NCBI GenBank assembly: GCA_023389425.1 | Contig: JAEWEK010000414.1 | Location: 1-12,177, forward strand | Direction of reading: 5' to 3' | Length of the DNA stretch: 12,177 bases | From: Pseudomonadota bacterium | GTDB taxonomy: Bacteria > Pseudomonadota > Gammaproteobacteria > Burkholderiales > Burkholderiaceae_D | Part shown: positions 1 through 7,425 of the stretch, piece by piece | How the letters are laid out: each line of letters starts with the position of its first letter | Position numbering within the stretch: position 1 is the stretch's first letter | Notes under the pieces: model-generated | Told to the model about the DNA's origin: nothing | What the model saw: the letters and a program-made list of their open reading frames with translations, nothing else | The model's database searches: none | Made by a program: the position numbers and the translations under genes

Positions 1-537
1 CTGCAAGCCCGCGTGGCGCTCGGCGAATCCTTGTTGGCCATGAACCGGGGCGTGCCGAGCGGCCGCTTTCTTGCGGGCGCATACTGGCGGCGGCGCGGCG
101 GCCTGCCGCCGGGCTTTCCGCAATCGGCCGATCCGGCCGGCGACAACTGCGGCTTGCTGTGGATTTCGCCAGTGCTACCGATGCGCGGCGCCGACCTGCT
201 CGCCGTCCATGCGCTGGCGGAACCGGTATTCCGGCGCTACCGCTTCGACCTGTTTGCCACCTTCAGCATGGTGACCGAACGCGCCCTGGGCGGCGTACTG
301 ACCGTCGCCTACGACAAGGACGATCCGAACGAAGTGGCACGGGCACATGCATGCTACAAGGAAGTGTTCGCGCGGATGATGGGCGCCGGCTATGTTCCCT
401 ATCGGGTGGGGAACCACTCGATGGCCGACCTCGATCCCGGCGGCGACAGCTACTGGAAGACGGTGGCGAAGATCAAGGCGGCGCTCGATCCGGCCGGTGT
501 GATATCTCCAGGCAGGTATGAGCCGGCGCGTGCCTAG
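1..537 (+). CDS. FAD-linked oxidase, C-terminal part (VAO/PCMH family), cut by window edge
   Basis: The frame is open from base 1 and ends at TAG 535-537, giving 178 residues; the start and the N-terminal FAD-binding domain lie outside the window. The C-terminal end DPAGVISPGRYEP is the signature end of the vanillyl-alcohol oxidase / p-cresol methylhydroxylase flavoprotein type, as are the segments LFATFSMVTERALGGVLTVAYD shortened here to its FATFSMVTERALG core and YVPYRVGNHSMADL near the end. Enzymes of this family oxidise para-substituted phenols such as vanillyl alcohol or 4-cresol, using FAD in the cytoplasm or periplasm. The exact substrate cannot be read from this fragment. The next gene starts 80 bases downstream on the same strand, so co-transcription is possible but not shown. 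An early GTG at 13 is an internal valine, not a start. Confidence 0.85.
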   Translation: MQARVALGESLLAMNRGVPSGRFLAGAYWRRRGGLPPGFPQSADPAGDNCGLLWISPVLPMRGADLLAVHALAEPVFRRYRFDLFATFSMVTERALGGVLTVAYDKDDPNEVARAHACYKEVFARMMGAGYVPYRVGNHSMADLDPGGDSYWKTVAKIKAALDPAGVISPGRYEPARA

Positions 538-617
538 CCGGGAAACGTACGCTCGCGCACCGACCATGCCGCGACGTGCCGCATACGATGCACTTTTCGC
601 CCCTAGGAGGATGAAGC

Positions 618-1109
618 ATGACCGATTCCGCCCATGTTGCCGAGCTGGCCGACCGTATCCGGCCGGTTCGCTTCGCCATGTTCACCACGGTCGATGCCCA
701 TGGCCACCTCATCAGCCAGCCGATGACGGTACAACAGACCGACGAGCGCGGCATCTGGTTCTACACGTCCACCCTGAGCGAGCTGTGGGAGAACATCGCC
801 GCGACGCCGCAGGTCAACCTCAGCTTCACCGAGCCCGACGACAATCTGTTCGTGTCGGTCAGCGGCCAGGCCTTCCGGGTCGTAGACCGGCAGCTGGTCC
901 ATGATATGTGGAACGCGATGGTGCAAGCCTGGTTCCCGGCCGGCCCGGAGGATGAACACGCGGTGCTGGTCCGGGTCGAACCGCATGCCGCCGAGTACTG
1001 GGATTCCGACGAAAGCAAAATGGTCCGGCTGTTCCATTACGCCAAGGCAGCGATGACTGGCGAGCGGCCCGAGATCGAACCGGGCGCGCACGGGAAGATT
1101 TCGCTCTAG
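618..1109 (+). CDS. Pyridoxamine 5'-phosphate oxidase-like FMN-binding split-barrel protein
   Basis: This gene encodes 163 residues. The start is set by a strong AGGAGG at 605-610, seven bases before ATG 618. Residues about 16-90 look like a split-barrel flavin-binding fold of the PPOX-like / general-stress-protein-26 type: RFAMFTTVDAHGHLISQPM at 18-36, a beta strand with GIWFYTSTLSELWENI at 45-60, and VNLSFTEPDDNLFVSVSG after that. The C-terminal half has the WNAMVQAWFPAGPEDEHAV stretch (98-116) and a YWDS motif near 127-130, both typical of this subgroup. These proteins usually bind FMN or another deazaflavin or haem-type cofactor and act as small reductases or stress proteins; they are not the true PdxH enzyme, and vitamin B6 synthesis should not be inferred. 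There is no signal peptide. The gene lies between the oxidase fragment and pnuC on the same strand. Confidence 0.85.
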   Translation: MTDSAHVAELADRIRPVRFAMFTTVDAHGHLISQPMTVQQTDERGIWFYTSTLSELWENIAATPQVNLSFTEPDDNLFVSVSGQAFRVVDRQLVHDMWNAMVQAWFPAGPEDEHAVLVRVEPHAAEYWDSDESKMVRLFHYAKAAMTGERPEIEPGAHGKISL

Positions 1110-1177
1110 GCGCGCCGGCGCCGTCCTTAGCTTGCGGAAAATCCAGCGGCTGGGTAGAGTGTTCGCTTCGTATCCCC

Positions 1178-1221
1178 AGGAGCGAATGATGATGCTGGAA
1201 AGGCAGGGTAGGGCGCGATGA
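1178..1221 (+). promoter_or_regulatory. Possible leader ORF translationally coupled to pnuC
   Basis: AGGAG at 1178-1182 is followed by three consecutive in-frame ATG codons at 1186, 1189 and 1192, and by a tiny frame (MMMLERQGRAR) whose TGA at 1219-1221 overlaps the pnuC start as ATGA. The pnuC start itself has only a mediocre ribosome-binding sequence (GGGTAGGG), so delivery of ribosomes from the leader is plausible. This is inferred from layout alone; the peptide has no recognisable sequence. Confidence 0.25.
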
Positions 1222-1808
1222 CAGCGCTGGAAATCGCGGCCAACGCCTTTACCGCGCTCGCTATCGTGCTCGCAGGGCGCAACAGCATGCACACCTGGTG
1301 GACCGGGATCGTCGGCTGCGCCCTGTTCGCCATCGTGTTCGCTACCAGCAAACTGTACGCGGATGTGGTGCTGCAGGTCTTCTTCATCGTCACCGGCATC
1401 ATCGGATGGTGGAAATGGCTGCGCGGCGGCGATGCCGGCGCCAGTTTGCCGGTGACGCATGCGAGCCTCGCGAGCATCCTGTGGACGGTTCCCGTCGGCC
1501 TTATCGCCACCGCATGCTACGCGGCGCTGCTCCACCACTATACCGATGCCTACGCGCCGCTGTTCGATTCGGCGGTGCTCGTGTTCAGCATCATCGGACA
1601 GGTCATGATGATGCAGCGCCGCGTCGAGAACTGGGCATTCTGGGTACTGGTCAACACGATCGCGGCACCGCTGTACTTCAGCCGCGGCCTGCAGTTGACC
1701 GCCTTGCTCTACGCCGGATTCTGGGTCAATGCGATCGTGTCGTGGGTGGCCTGGCGCCGCCTGGCAGCAACGTCCTCCACAAGCGAAGCGGCGCTGGAAG
1801 CATGCTGA
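1218..1808 (+). CDS. pnuC: PnuC-type nicotinamide riboside transporter
   Basis: This gene encodes a 196-residue, very hydrophobic protein with about seven membrane segments, the usual length and topology for PnuC (SWEET-like fold, inner membrane). Family hallmarks are visible: GWWKW at 63-67, SAVLVFSIIGQ at 118-128, RRVENWAFW at 134-142 and NTIAAPLYFSRG at 146-157. PnuC moves nicotinamide riboside by facilitated diffusion; a cytoplasmic kinase (NadR/NRK) then traps it for NAD synthesis. No kinase gene is present in this window. Some relatives (PnuT) carry thiamine and sit behind TPP riboswitches. I see no TPP-type leader here, so nicotinamide riboside is favoured, but substrate assignment from sequence is not certain. 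The start at 1218 is chosen because the hydrophobic region begins directly after it. Confidence 0.92.
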   Translation: MTALEIAANAFTALAIVLAGRNSMHTWWTGIVGCALFAIVFATSKLYADVVLQVFFIVTGIIGWWKWLRGGDAGASLPVTHASLASILWTVPVGLIATACYAALLHHYTDAYAPLFDSAVLVFSIIGQVMMMQRRVENWAFWVLVNTIAAPLYFSRGLQLTALLYAGFWVNAIVSWVAWRRLAATSSTSEAALEAC

Positions 1809-1863
1809 CCGGACAGGGCGAGGCAGCCCTGCGGCACGCTTCTCCGGCAGCCGCCGCTACGCT

Positions 1864-2229
1864 TCATTGGCGGCGCCGAACACCCGCTTCGAGATCATCG
1901 GCATTCTGGTTTGCTCCGGTTTCCGGCGTTCCCAAGCCAGTGCCGGTGCCACCGGCCTGTTCGCCGCGCGTATCCTGGTAGCCGCGCGCCCCCGAGTCCG
2001 CCATCTCTTCCTTGCCCCGGCGAACCTTCTCGGCGCCGGACTGCGCCGATTGACCTGGAGGCAGCAGCGTACCGGCGTCGTCGCCGGTCATGCCGCTGCC
2101 GCCGCTGCCGCCGGTTTCCGCCATCGTTTCATGCGTCAACGTCGAACCCGCTTCGCCGCTGGTACGCCGCCCGATGCCGAGCGTCGGCGCAGTCGCGCCA
2201 TGTCCACCTTGTCCTTGATGACTTTTCAT
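1864..2229 (-). CDS. Hypothetical hydrophilic Gly-rich, probably disordered protein
   Basis: This gene encodes 121 residues, with a start fixed by a perfect AGGAGG (plus-strand cctcct 2234-2239) four bases before the ATG. I do not recognise a family. The protein is almost free of hydrophobic and aromatic residues, with no cysteine and a single Tyr at 84, and is rich in Gly, Thr, Ala, Glu and Arg, so it is probably intrinsically disordered. A GGSGGSG linker at about residues 40-46 is encoded by two tandem copies of a 9-base unit (2092-2100 and 2101-2109). A basic end (VRRRQ) closes the protein. There is no signal peptide or membrane segment. It converges on pnuC with 55 bases between stop codons. 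The strong ribosome-binding site argues that it is a real gene despite its low complexity. Confidence 0.65.
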   Translation of the reverse strand: MKSHQGQGGHGATAPTLGIGRRTSGEAGSTLTHETMAETGGSGGSGMTGDDAGTLLPPGQSAQSGAEKVRRGKEEMADSGARGYQDTRGEQAGGTGTGLGTPETGANQNADDLEAGVRRRQ

Positions 2230-2349
2230 TTCGCCTCCTGCGTTTGACCCCGATTATGCGCCCGCAGGCGATGATTGAACGCCTTGCACGACGCTTGGAC
2301 GGCTTGAATCGTGCGGAGGGTTCCCATTCTCCTGTGCTACGGTCGCCAC

Positions 2350-2832
2350 ATGAACAAATGGAATCACCTCAAACGCGCCTGCCTGCTGCTCGCCACCGCG
2401 ATGGCGCTACCGCTTGCCGCAGCCGCGGCCGAGCCGCGCTGCCCGGCGGGCCAGGTACCGGCGGTCGCGGAGGCGCCAGCGCACGCAGGCAAGGACGCAA
2501 GCGCGTCGGGAATGCCGCGCGTTCGCGTAGTCCGTCCCCGCTGCATTCCGGCCGCGCCCGCCAAACCTTGCGATGGCGACTGCGGCTGCGACGCCGCACA
2601 CGCAAGGGCGGCCAATCCACCGCCATCGCGCCAGTCCGAGGCGGCTTTCGGCGAAGTCCCCGTTGCCGCACTGGTGCCGCCATCGATGCCTTATCCGGAT
2701 CAGGTACCGGCCGGATCGCCCAAGGGCGGCACCAGCAGCAAGCCAGGCTGCACAGCCCGTCCAGCGTCGCAAGCGCCTGGCGCAGCTTTCATATCGCAGG
2801 GCCAGCCCCCTCAACGGGTTGCCCCGGCCTAG
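2350..2832 (+). CDS. Secreted Pro/Ala-rich protein with Cys motifs, upstream of copper-storage gene
   Basis: This gene encodes 160 residues from ATG 2350. An N-terminal signal peptide is clear: basic MNKWNHLKR, a hydrophobic core (10-23) and an Ala-rich stretch ending near residue 27. The mature part is Pro/Ala-rich with little predicted structure. It contains Cys31, Cys65 and Cys74, a CDGDCGCD cluster at 74-81 with a nearby His84, and a later Cys in PGCTA. I recognise no family. The start is chosen for the signal peptide; no good ribosome-binding site precedes it, although an upstream in-frame GTG at 2311 and a GGAGGG at 2315-2320 exist. Its stop TAG (2830-2832) overlaps the ribosome-binding site of the next gene, so the two are almost certainly one operon. 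A periplasmic metal-binding role linked to copper is an inference from the Cys cluster and the neighbour. Confidence 0.7.
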   Translation: MNKWNHLKRACLLLATAMALPLAAAAAEPRCPAGQVPAVAEAPAHAGKDASASGMPRVRVVRPRCIPAAPAKPCDGDCGCDAAHARAANPPPSRQSEAAFGEVPVAALVPPSMPYPDQVPAGSPKGGTSSKPGCTARPASQAPGAAFISQGQPPQRVAPA

Positions 2833-2842
2833 GAGCATATCG

Positions 2843-3211
2843 ATGACCAGCAATCCCTACGAATCATGTATTGAAGCATGCAACGATTGCGCCCAAGCTT
2901 GCGACACCTGTGCCGCAGCCTGCCTGCGCGAGCAGGACGTCAAGGCAATGGCGCGCTGCATCGGCCTTGATATCGATTGCGCACAACTTTGCCGCCTGGC
3001 TGCCGCTGCGATGATCCGCGAGAGCGAGGCCGCCGAAGCGATCTGCGATGCCTGCGCGGCCGTTTGCGACTTATGCGCCGACGAATGCGCGACGCATCCA
3101 ATGCAGCATTGCCAGGACTGCGCAAGGGCCTGCCGCCGCTGCGCCGCCGAGTGCCGCAACATGAGCGGTCCGGGCGCAGGGCAAGGCCGCACGCCCGCCA
3201 GCGCGCATTGA
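2843..3211 (+). CDS. Cys-rich four-helix-bundle copper-storage protein (Csp3/DUF326-like)
   Basis: This gene encodes 122 residues containing 19 cysteines, at positions 9, 13, 16, 20, 23, 27, 39, 46, 50, 68, 71, 75, 78, 82, 90, 93, 97, 100 and 104. Most are spaced CxxxC and CxxC, so they line the inside of amphipathic helices. This is the pattern of the DUF326 / copper-storage-protein family, in which four-helix bundles hold many Cu(I) ions in a cysteine-lined core. No signal or Tat peptide is present, which fits the cytosolic Csp3 group rather than exported Csp1. The probable role is buffering or storing cytoplasmic Cu(I). AGGAG at 2831-2835 lies seven bases before ATG 2843. The gene follows the secreted Cys-containing protein by 10 bases. 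The last 18 residues are Gly/Pro-rich and Cys-free, probably a disordered tail. Confidence 0.9.
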   Translation: MTSNPYESCIEACNDCAQACDTCAAACLREQDVKAMARCIGLDIDCAQLCRLAAAAMIRESEAAEAICDACAAVCDLCADECATHPMQHCQDCARACRRCAAECRNMSGPGAGQGRTPASAH

Positions 3212-3223
3212 CGGCGGACCGGA

Positions 3224-3248
3224 CAGTGACCTCAAGCGTGGGTCACTG
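3224..3248. terminator. Hairpin between convergent genes, possible bidirectional terminator
   Basis: CAGTGACC (3224-3231) and GGTCACTG (3241-3248) form a perfect 8-bp stem with a 9-base loop, exactly in the 41-base gap between the convergent copper-storage and SYLF genes. No clear T-run follows on either strand, so it is not a textbook intrinsic terminator. Its position makes it the best termination candidate for both genes. Confidence 0.5.
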
Positions 3249-3252
3249 GAAG

Positions 3253-3990
3253 CTACAGTCCTCCCTCGTGCACCACGGCTGCGGACAGGGCCTTGCGCAA
3301 ACCGTCCGCCTGAGCATTGCTCACCGTGCCGGACAACACATCCTGCGCTGATACAGCTTTGCCGTAGTACGCCTGGTTGGCCCTGCGGTTGAAATGCACG
3401 TCGTTAATGGCGAGAGTCGCTACGTTGCCGAAAAGTCCTTCGGAGCCGCTCCAGGCGACGATATCGCTGGCGCCTGCCTCGCCCGCCTTGTCGCGGCTCC
3501 ACTTGGCGACCGTGAACCCGGCATCCGCGCTCAGGTTGAAGCTGTTCTTTTCGCGAAAGCTACTATCTGCCTTGGTGTTGCGCATGATCAGCGTGACCGG
3601 ACCGCCTTCGGCACCGGCCTGCAGGCCGATGCTGATGCCGCCCGTGTTGAAGAATGCCGGCTGGCTCCATGAGCCGTCCGGCATGTGCGCAAGGAAAACG
3701 CCCGCACCGCCGGACGCTCCCAGTCCGAGCGCGGCGCGCCCGTAGCGCGGCAGAATGTAGACGCCTTTCGACTGCGCGATCAGCTGGCTGAGGCCGGGAT
3801 CGGCGGTCATGCGGCGTACGACGTCGGCCGCGGCGTCGATGTGCTTTTGCGCGGACGTCGCGCTGGCGCCGCCGGCGGTTTCCGCCGCCCTGGCGTCGGC
3901 CTGGGCGAGCGCCGGCGGAGCCGCCCCCGCGAGGGCCACAAGGAATATCGCGGACACGGCGGCCCGTAGACTGAAGAAATCGGCTTGCAT
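3253..3990 (-). CDS. Secreted SYLF/Ysc84 domain lipid-binding-type protein
   Basis: This gene encodes 245 residues. The start at 3990 is preferred over an upstream in-frame ATG at 4041 because AGAGGAG (minus strand, 3998-4004) lies seven bases before it and a signal peptide starts right there: MQADFFSLRAAVSAIFLVAL, then cleavage near PPALA-QA at residue 29. Residues about 70-243 form the SYLF (Ysc84) domain, with SKGVYILPRYGRAALGLGAS from 74, AGVFLAHMPDGSWSQPAFF after it, GGISIGLQAGAEGGPVTLIM at 117-136, and a C-terminal AYYGKAVSAQDVL. In eukaryotes this domain binds phosphoinositides and actin; in bacteria it is a widespread periplasmic or outer-membrane-associated protein of unclear role. 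The gene converges on the copper-storage gene and diverges from the DUF2784 gene. It looks intact and typical. Confidence 0.88.
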   Translation of the reverse strand: MQADFFSLRAAVSAIFLVALAGAAPPALAQADARAAETAGGASATSAQKHIDAAADVVRRMTADPGLSQLIAQSKGVYILPRYGRAALGLGASGGAGVFLAHMPDGSWSQPAFFNTGGISIGLQAGAEGGPVTLIMRNTKADSSFREKNSFNLSADAGFTVAKWSRDKAGEAGASDIVAWSGSEGLFGNVATLAINDVHFNRRANQAYYGKAVSAQDVLSGTVSNAQADGLRKALSAAVVHEGGL

Positions 3991-4051
3991 GTTCTTGCTC
4001 CTCTTGTATGCAGCCTTGGCCGGGTTCGACACCGGACCCATGCCTCGACGG

Positions 4052-4096
4052 CGCGTCTCGCCGAGTCAGGCTACGAGAATAGAATGCCGAGACGCG
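4052..4096. repeat. 9-bp perfect inverted repeat in divergent intergenic region
   Basis: CGCGTCTCG (4052-4060) and CGAGACGCG (4088-4096) are perfect reverse complements separated by 27 bases. They lie upstream of both the SYLF gene (-) and the DUF2784 gene (+), where a control site would be expected. The AT-richer spacer has an AATAGAATG stretch that could hold a leftward -10 element (TATTCT on the minus strand at 4077-4082). Function is not shown. Confidence 0.35.
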
Positions 4097-4200
4097 GCAC
4101 GGTTGATCCTGCTCAGGCGTGCGCGTGGCGCCGCGGCGCGCTTCGCCGCGAACCGCGCTGGCGCGCTGATAAACTTGGGATTTCGGTCCGGATTGCATCC

Positions 4201-4602
4201 ATGGAATACCGCATCGCAGCCGCCGCCGTGCTGCTGCTTCACCTGGCTTTTATCGTGTTTGCCGTCGCCGGAGCGGCGCTGGCCTTGCGTTGGCGCTGGA
4301 TGATTGCGCTTCACTTGCCGGCCGCCGCCTGGGGCTTCGTGGCCGAAGCCGGCGGCTTCACCTGCCCATTGACGTATCTGGAAAACGGGTTCCGCATCCG
4401 CGCCGGCGCAAGCGGCTACAACGAAGGATTCGTCGAGCACTATCTGCTGGCGACTATTTACCCGGCGAGCCTGACCCGCAACACACAATACGTCCTCGCG
4501 GCCATCGTCCTGTTGGCCAACGCATGCCTGTACGCGGCAGTGCTGCGGCGCGCGCGGCATTACACGGGCAGTTCCGAGGTGCCTCCGGCGGAAGAGCCGT
4601 AA
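4201..4602 (+). CDS. DUF2784 family membrane protein
   Basis: This gene encodes 133 residues with about three membrane segments (5-29, 33-48, 97-115). The sequence shows the DUF2784 signature: an N-terminal LLLHLAFIVFAV, a HLPAAAWGFVAEAGGFTCPL block at 38-57 followed by TYLEN, the motif RAGASGYNEGFVEHYLL at 67-83, then a YPASLTR loop before the last membrane helix. The family is common in proteobacteria and has no assigned function. ATG 4201 is chosen because the first membrane helix begins there; no strong ribosome-binding site is visible. The C-terminal 14 codons overlap, on the opposite strand, the end of the 92-residue gene at 4560-4838. Confidence 0.85.
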   Translation: MEYRIAAAAVLLLHLAFIVFAVAGAALALRWRWMIALHLPAAAWGFVAEAGGFTCPLTYLENGFRIRAGASGYNEGFVEHYLLATIYPASLTRNTQYVLAAIVLLANACLYAAVLRRARHYTGSSEVPPAEEP

Positions 4603-4838
4603 TTCTGCAGCTCGCCGAACGGCAGGCGCCGTTCGTTCAGCGCCGCGAGGATCGCGTGCAATTGTTCGTCGTTAGGCACGATATAGACCATCGCCTGGTC
4701 GATCTCATCATTCCAGCGGTGGCCGTAGGGCACGGCATCCTCGCGCATGATCTTGGCGACGAAGCTGCCATCGCGCAGCTCGCCGAACAGCGTGATCATG
4801 GGCGTGTCGGGCGTCGTGTTCTTGACGGTCATGCTCAT
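4560..4838 (-). CDS. Small hypothetical protein, 92 residues
   Basis: The ATG at 4838 is chosen because AGGAG (plus-strand ctcct 4846-4850) lies seven bases upstream. An upstream in-frame ATG at 4913 would add a 25-residue Arg-rich stretch with no ribosome-binding site. I do not recognise a family. The protein is soluble-looking, with beta-prone ITLFGELRDGSFVAKI (15-30), a charged middle (HRWNDEIDQAMVYIVPND, 40-57), an amphipathic helix (EQLHAILAALNERRL, 58-72) and a flexible Gly/Ser tail. There is no signal peptide or Cys. It lies 143 bases downstream of the histidine kinase on the same strand and could be transcribed with it. Its stop codon lies inside the end of the DUF2784 gene, giving a 43-base tail-to-tail overlap. 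Confidence 0.7.
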   Translation of the reverse strand: MSMTVKNTTPDTPMITLFGELRDGSFVAKIMREDAVPYGHRWNDEIDQAMVYIVPNDEQLHAILAALNERRLPFGELQNYGSSAGGTSELPV

Positions 4839-4981
4839 CGTATCGCTCCTGTCTGGTGAAAGGCGGAAGCTCGTGCGCACATGCAATCGGCGCGCGGGCG
4901 CCGCATCCATCATTGCACTTCTCCGCCATGGATGGCGCTGGCTTGCCCGCAGTCACTTGCTTGCTGTTCCCGATGAACGCG

Positions 4982-7177
<2,196 letters not shown>

Positions 7178-7300
7178 GACAAACCCCGGCTGGCATCCGC
7201 AGACCCGAGGGGGAAGTCTACTTGTTCCAGAAAAACTGCGTCACACGACGCGGCCGACATGCTCGATGTTCTACGTGCTGATTGCCGAGAAATTCAGGCG

Positions 7301-7330
7301 CCACGGTGCCGGCTGGCGCCAGCACCGTGG
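7301..7330 (-). terminator. Strong hairpin downstream of the secreted-protein gene
   Basis: CCACGGTGC (7301-7309) and GCACCGTGG (7322-7330) form a perfect 9-bp stem. Inside it, GGC (7311-7313) can pair with GCC (7318-7320) around a 4-base loop. On the minus strand the hairpin starts 11 bases after the TGA at 7342-7344, the apparent original stop of the secreted protein, and only a weak T-rich stretch follows. Its placement suits termination after the full-length gene. Confidence 0.6.
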
Positions 7331-7341
7331 ATGAGAAGAAC

Positions 7342-7425
7342 TCACTGGCAGCCGGCAATCTTGAACGAGGCGATGCGCGTGCTCCAGTTGAAGGTGCCGT
7401 TGGCCTGCAGGTACTCGTTGGTGTA
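7342..7425 (-). pseudogene. Detached C-terminal 27 codons of the secreted protein, beyond amber codon
   Basis: Reading on in the same frame past TAG 7426-7428 gives 27 sense codons (starting YTNEYLQANGTFNWSTR, ending FKIAGCQ) before TGA 7342-7344. The sequence has the aromatic and Asn/Thr-rich beta-strand character of the upstream protein and a Cys two residues from the end. The frame is otherwise unbroken. As I recall the family, its members continue DDCTF-W-YTNEY, so the amber codon appears to replace a tryptophan codon by one base change. That comparison is from memory and needs an alignment. Confidence 0.75.

Noticed and set aside
603..1538. A 311-codon open frame on the minus strand.
   Set aside because: It runs antisense across both the PPOX-like and pnuC genes, each of which is a clear family match with a sensible start.
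1218..1808. Possibility that the PnuC-like gene is a thiamine transporter (PnuT).
   Set aside because: No TPP-riboswitch-like leader and no thiamine gene are nearby. It cannot be fully excluded, but nicotinamide riboside is the more likely substrate.
1814..1831. CAGGGC / GCCCTG hairpin between pnuC and the convergent gene.
   Set aside because: The stem is only 6 bp with a 6-base loop and no T-run, which is common by chance at this GC content. It is noted as a weak terminator possibility only.
1911..2846. A 311-codon Arg-rich plus-strand frame bridging the Gly-rich gene and the secreted Cys protein.
   Set aside because: It overlaps two better-supported genes in other frames and has the Arg/Ser/Pro bias of a shadow frame.
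4924..4937. CGCCAT-GG-ATGGCG palindrome between the kinase and the 92-residue gene.
   Set aside because: It has 6-bp arms with a 2-base centre in a GC-rich region; this is close to chance expectation and not tied to a promoter.
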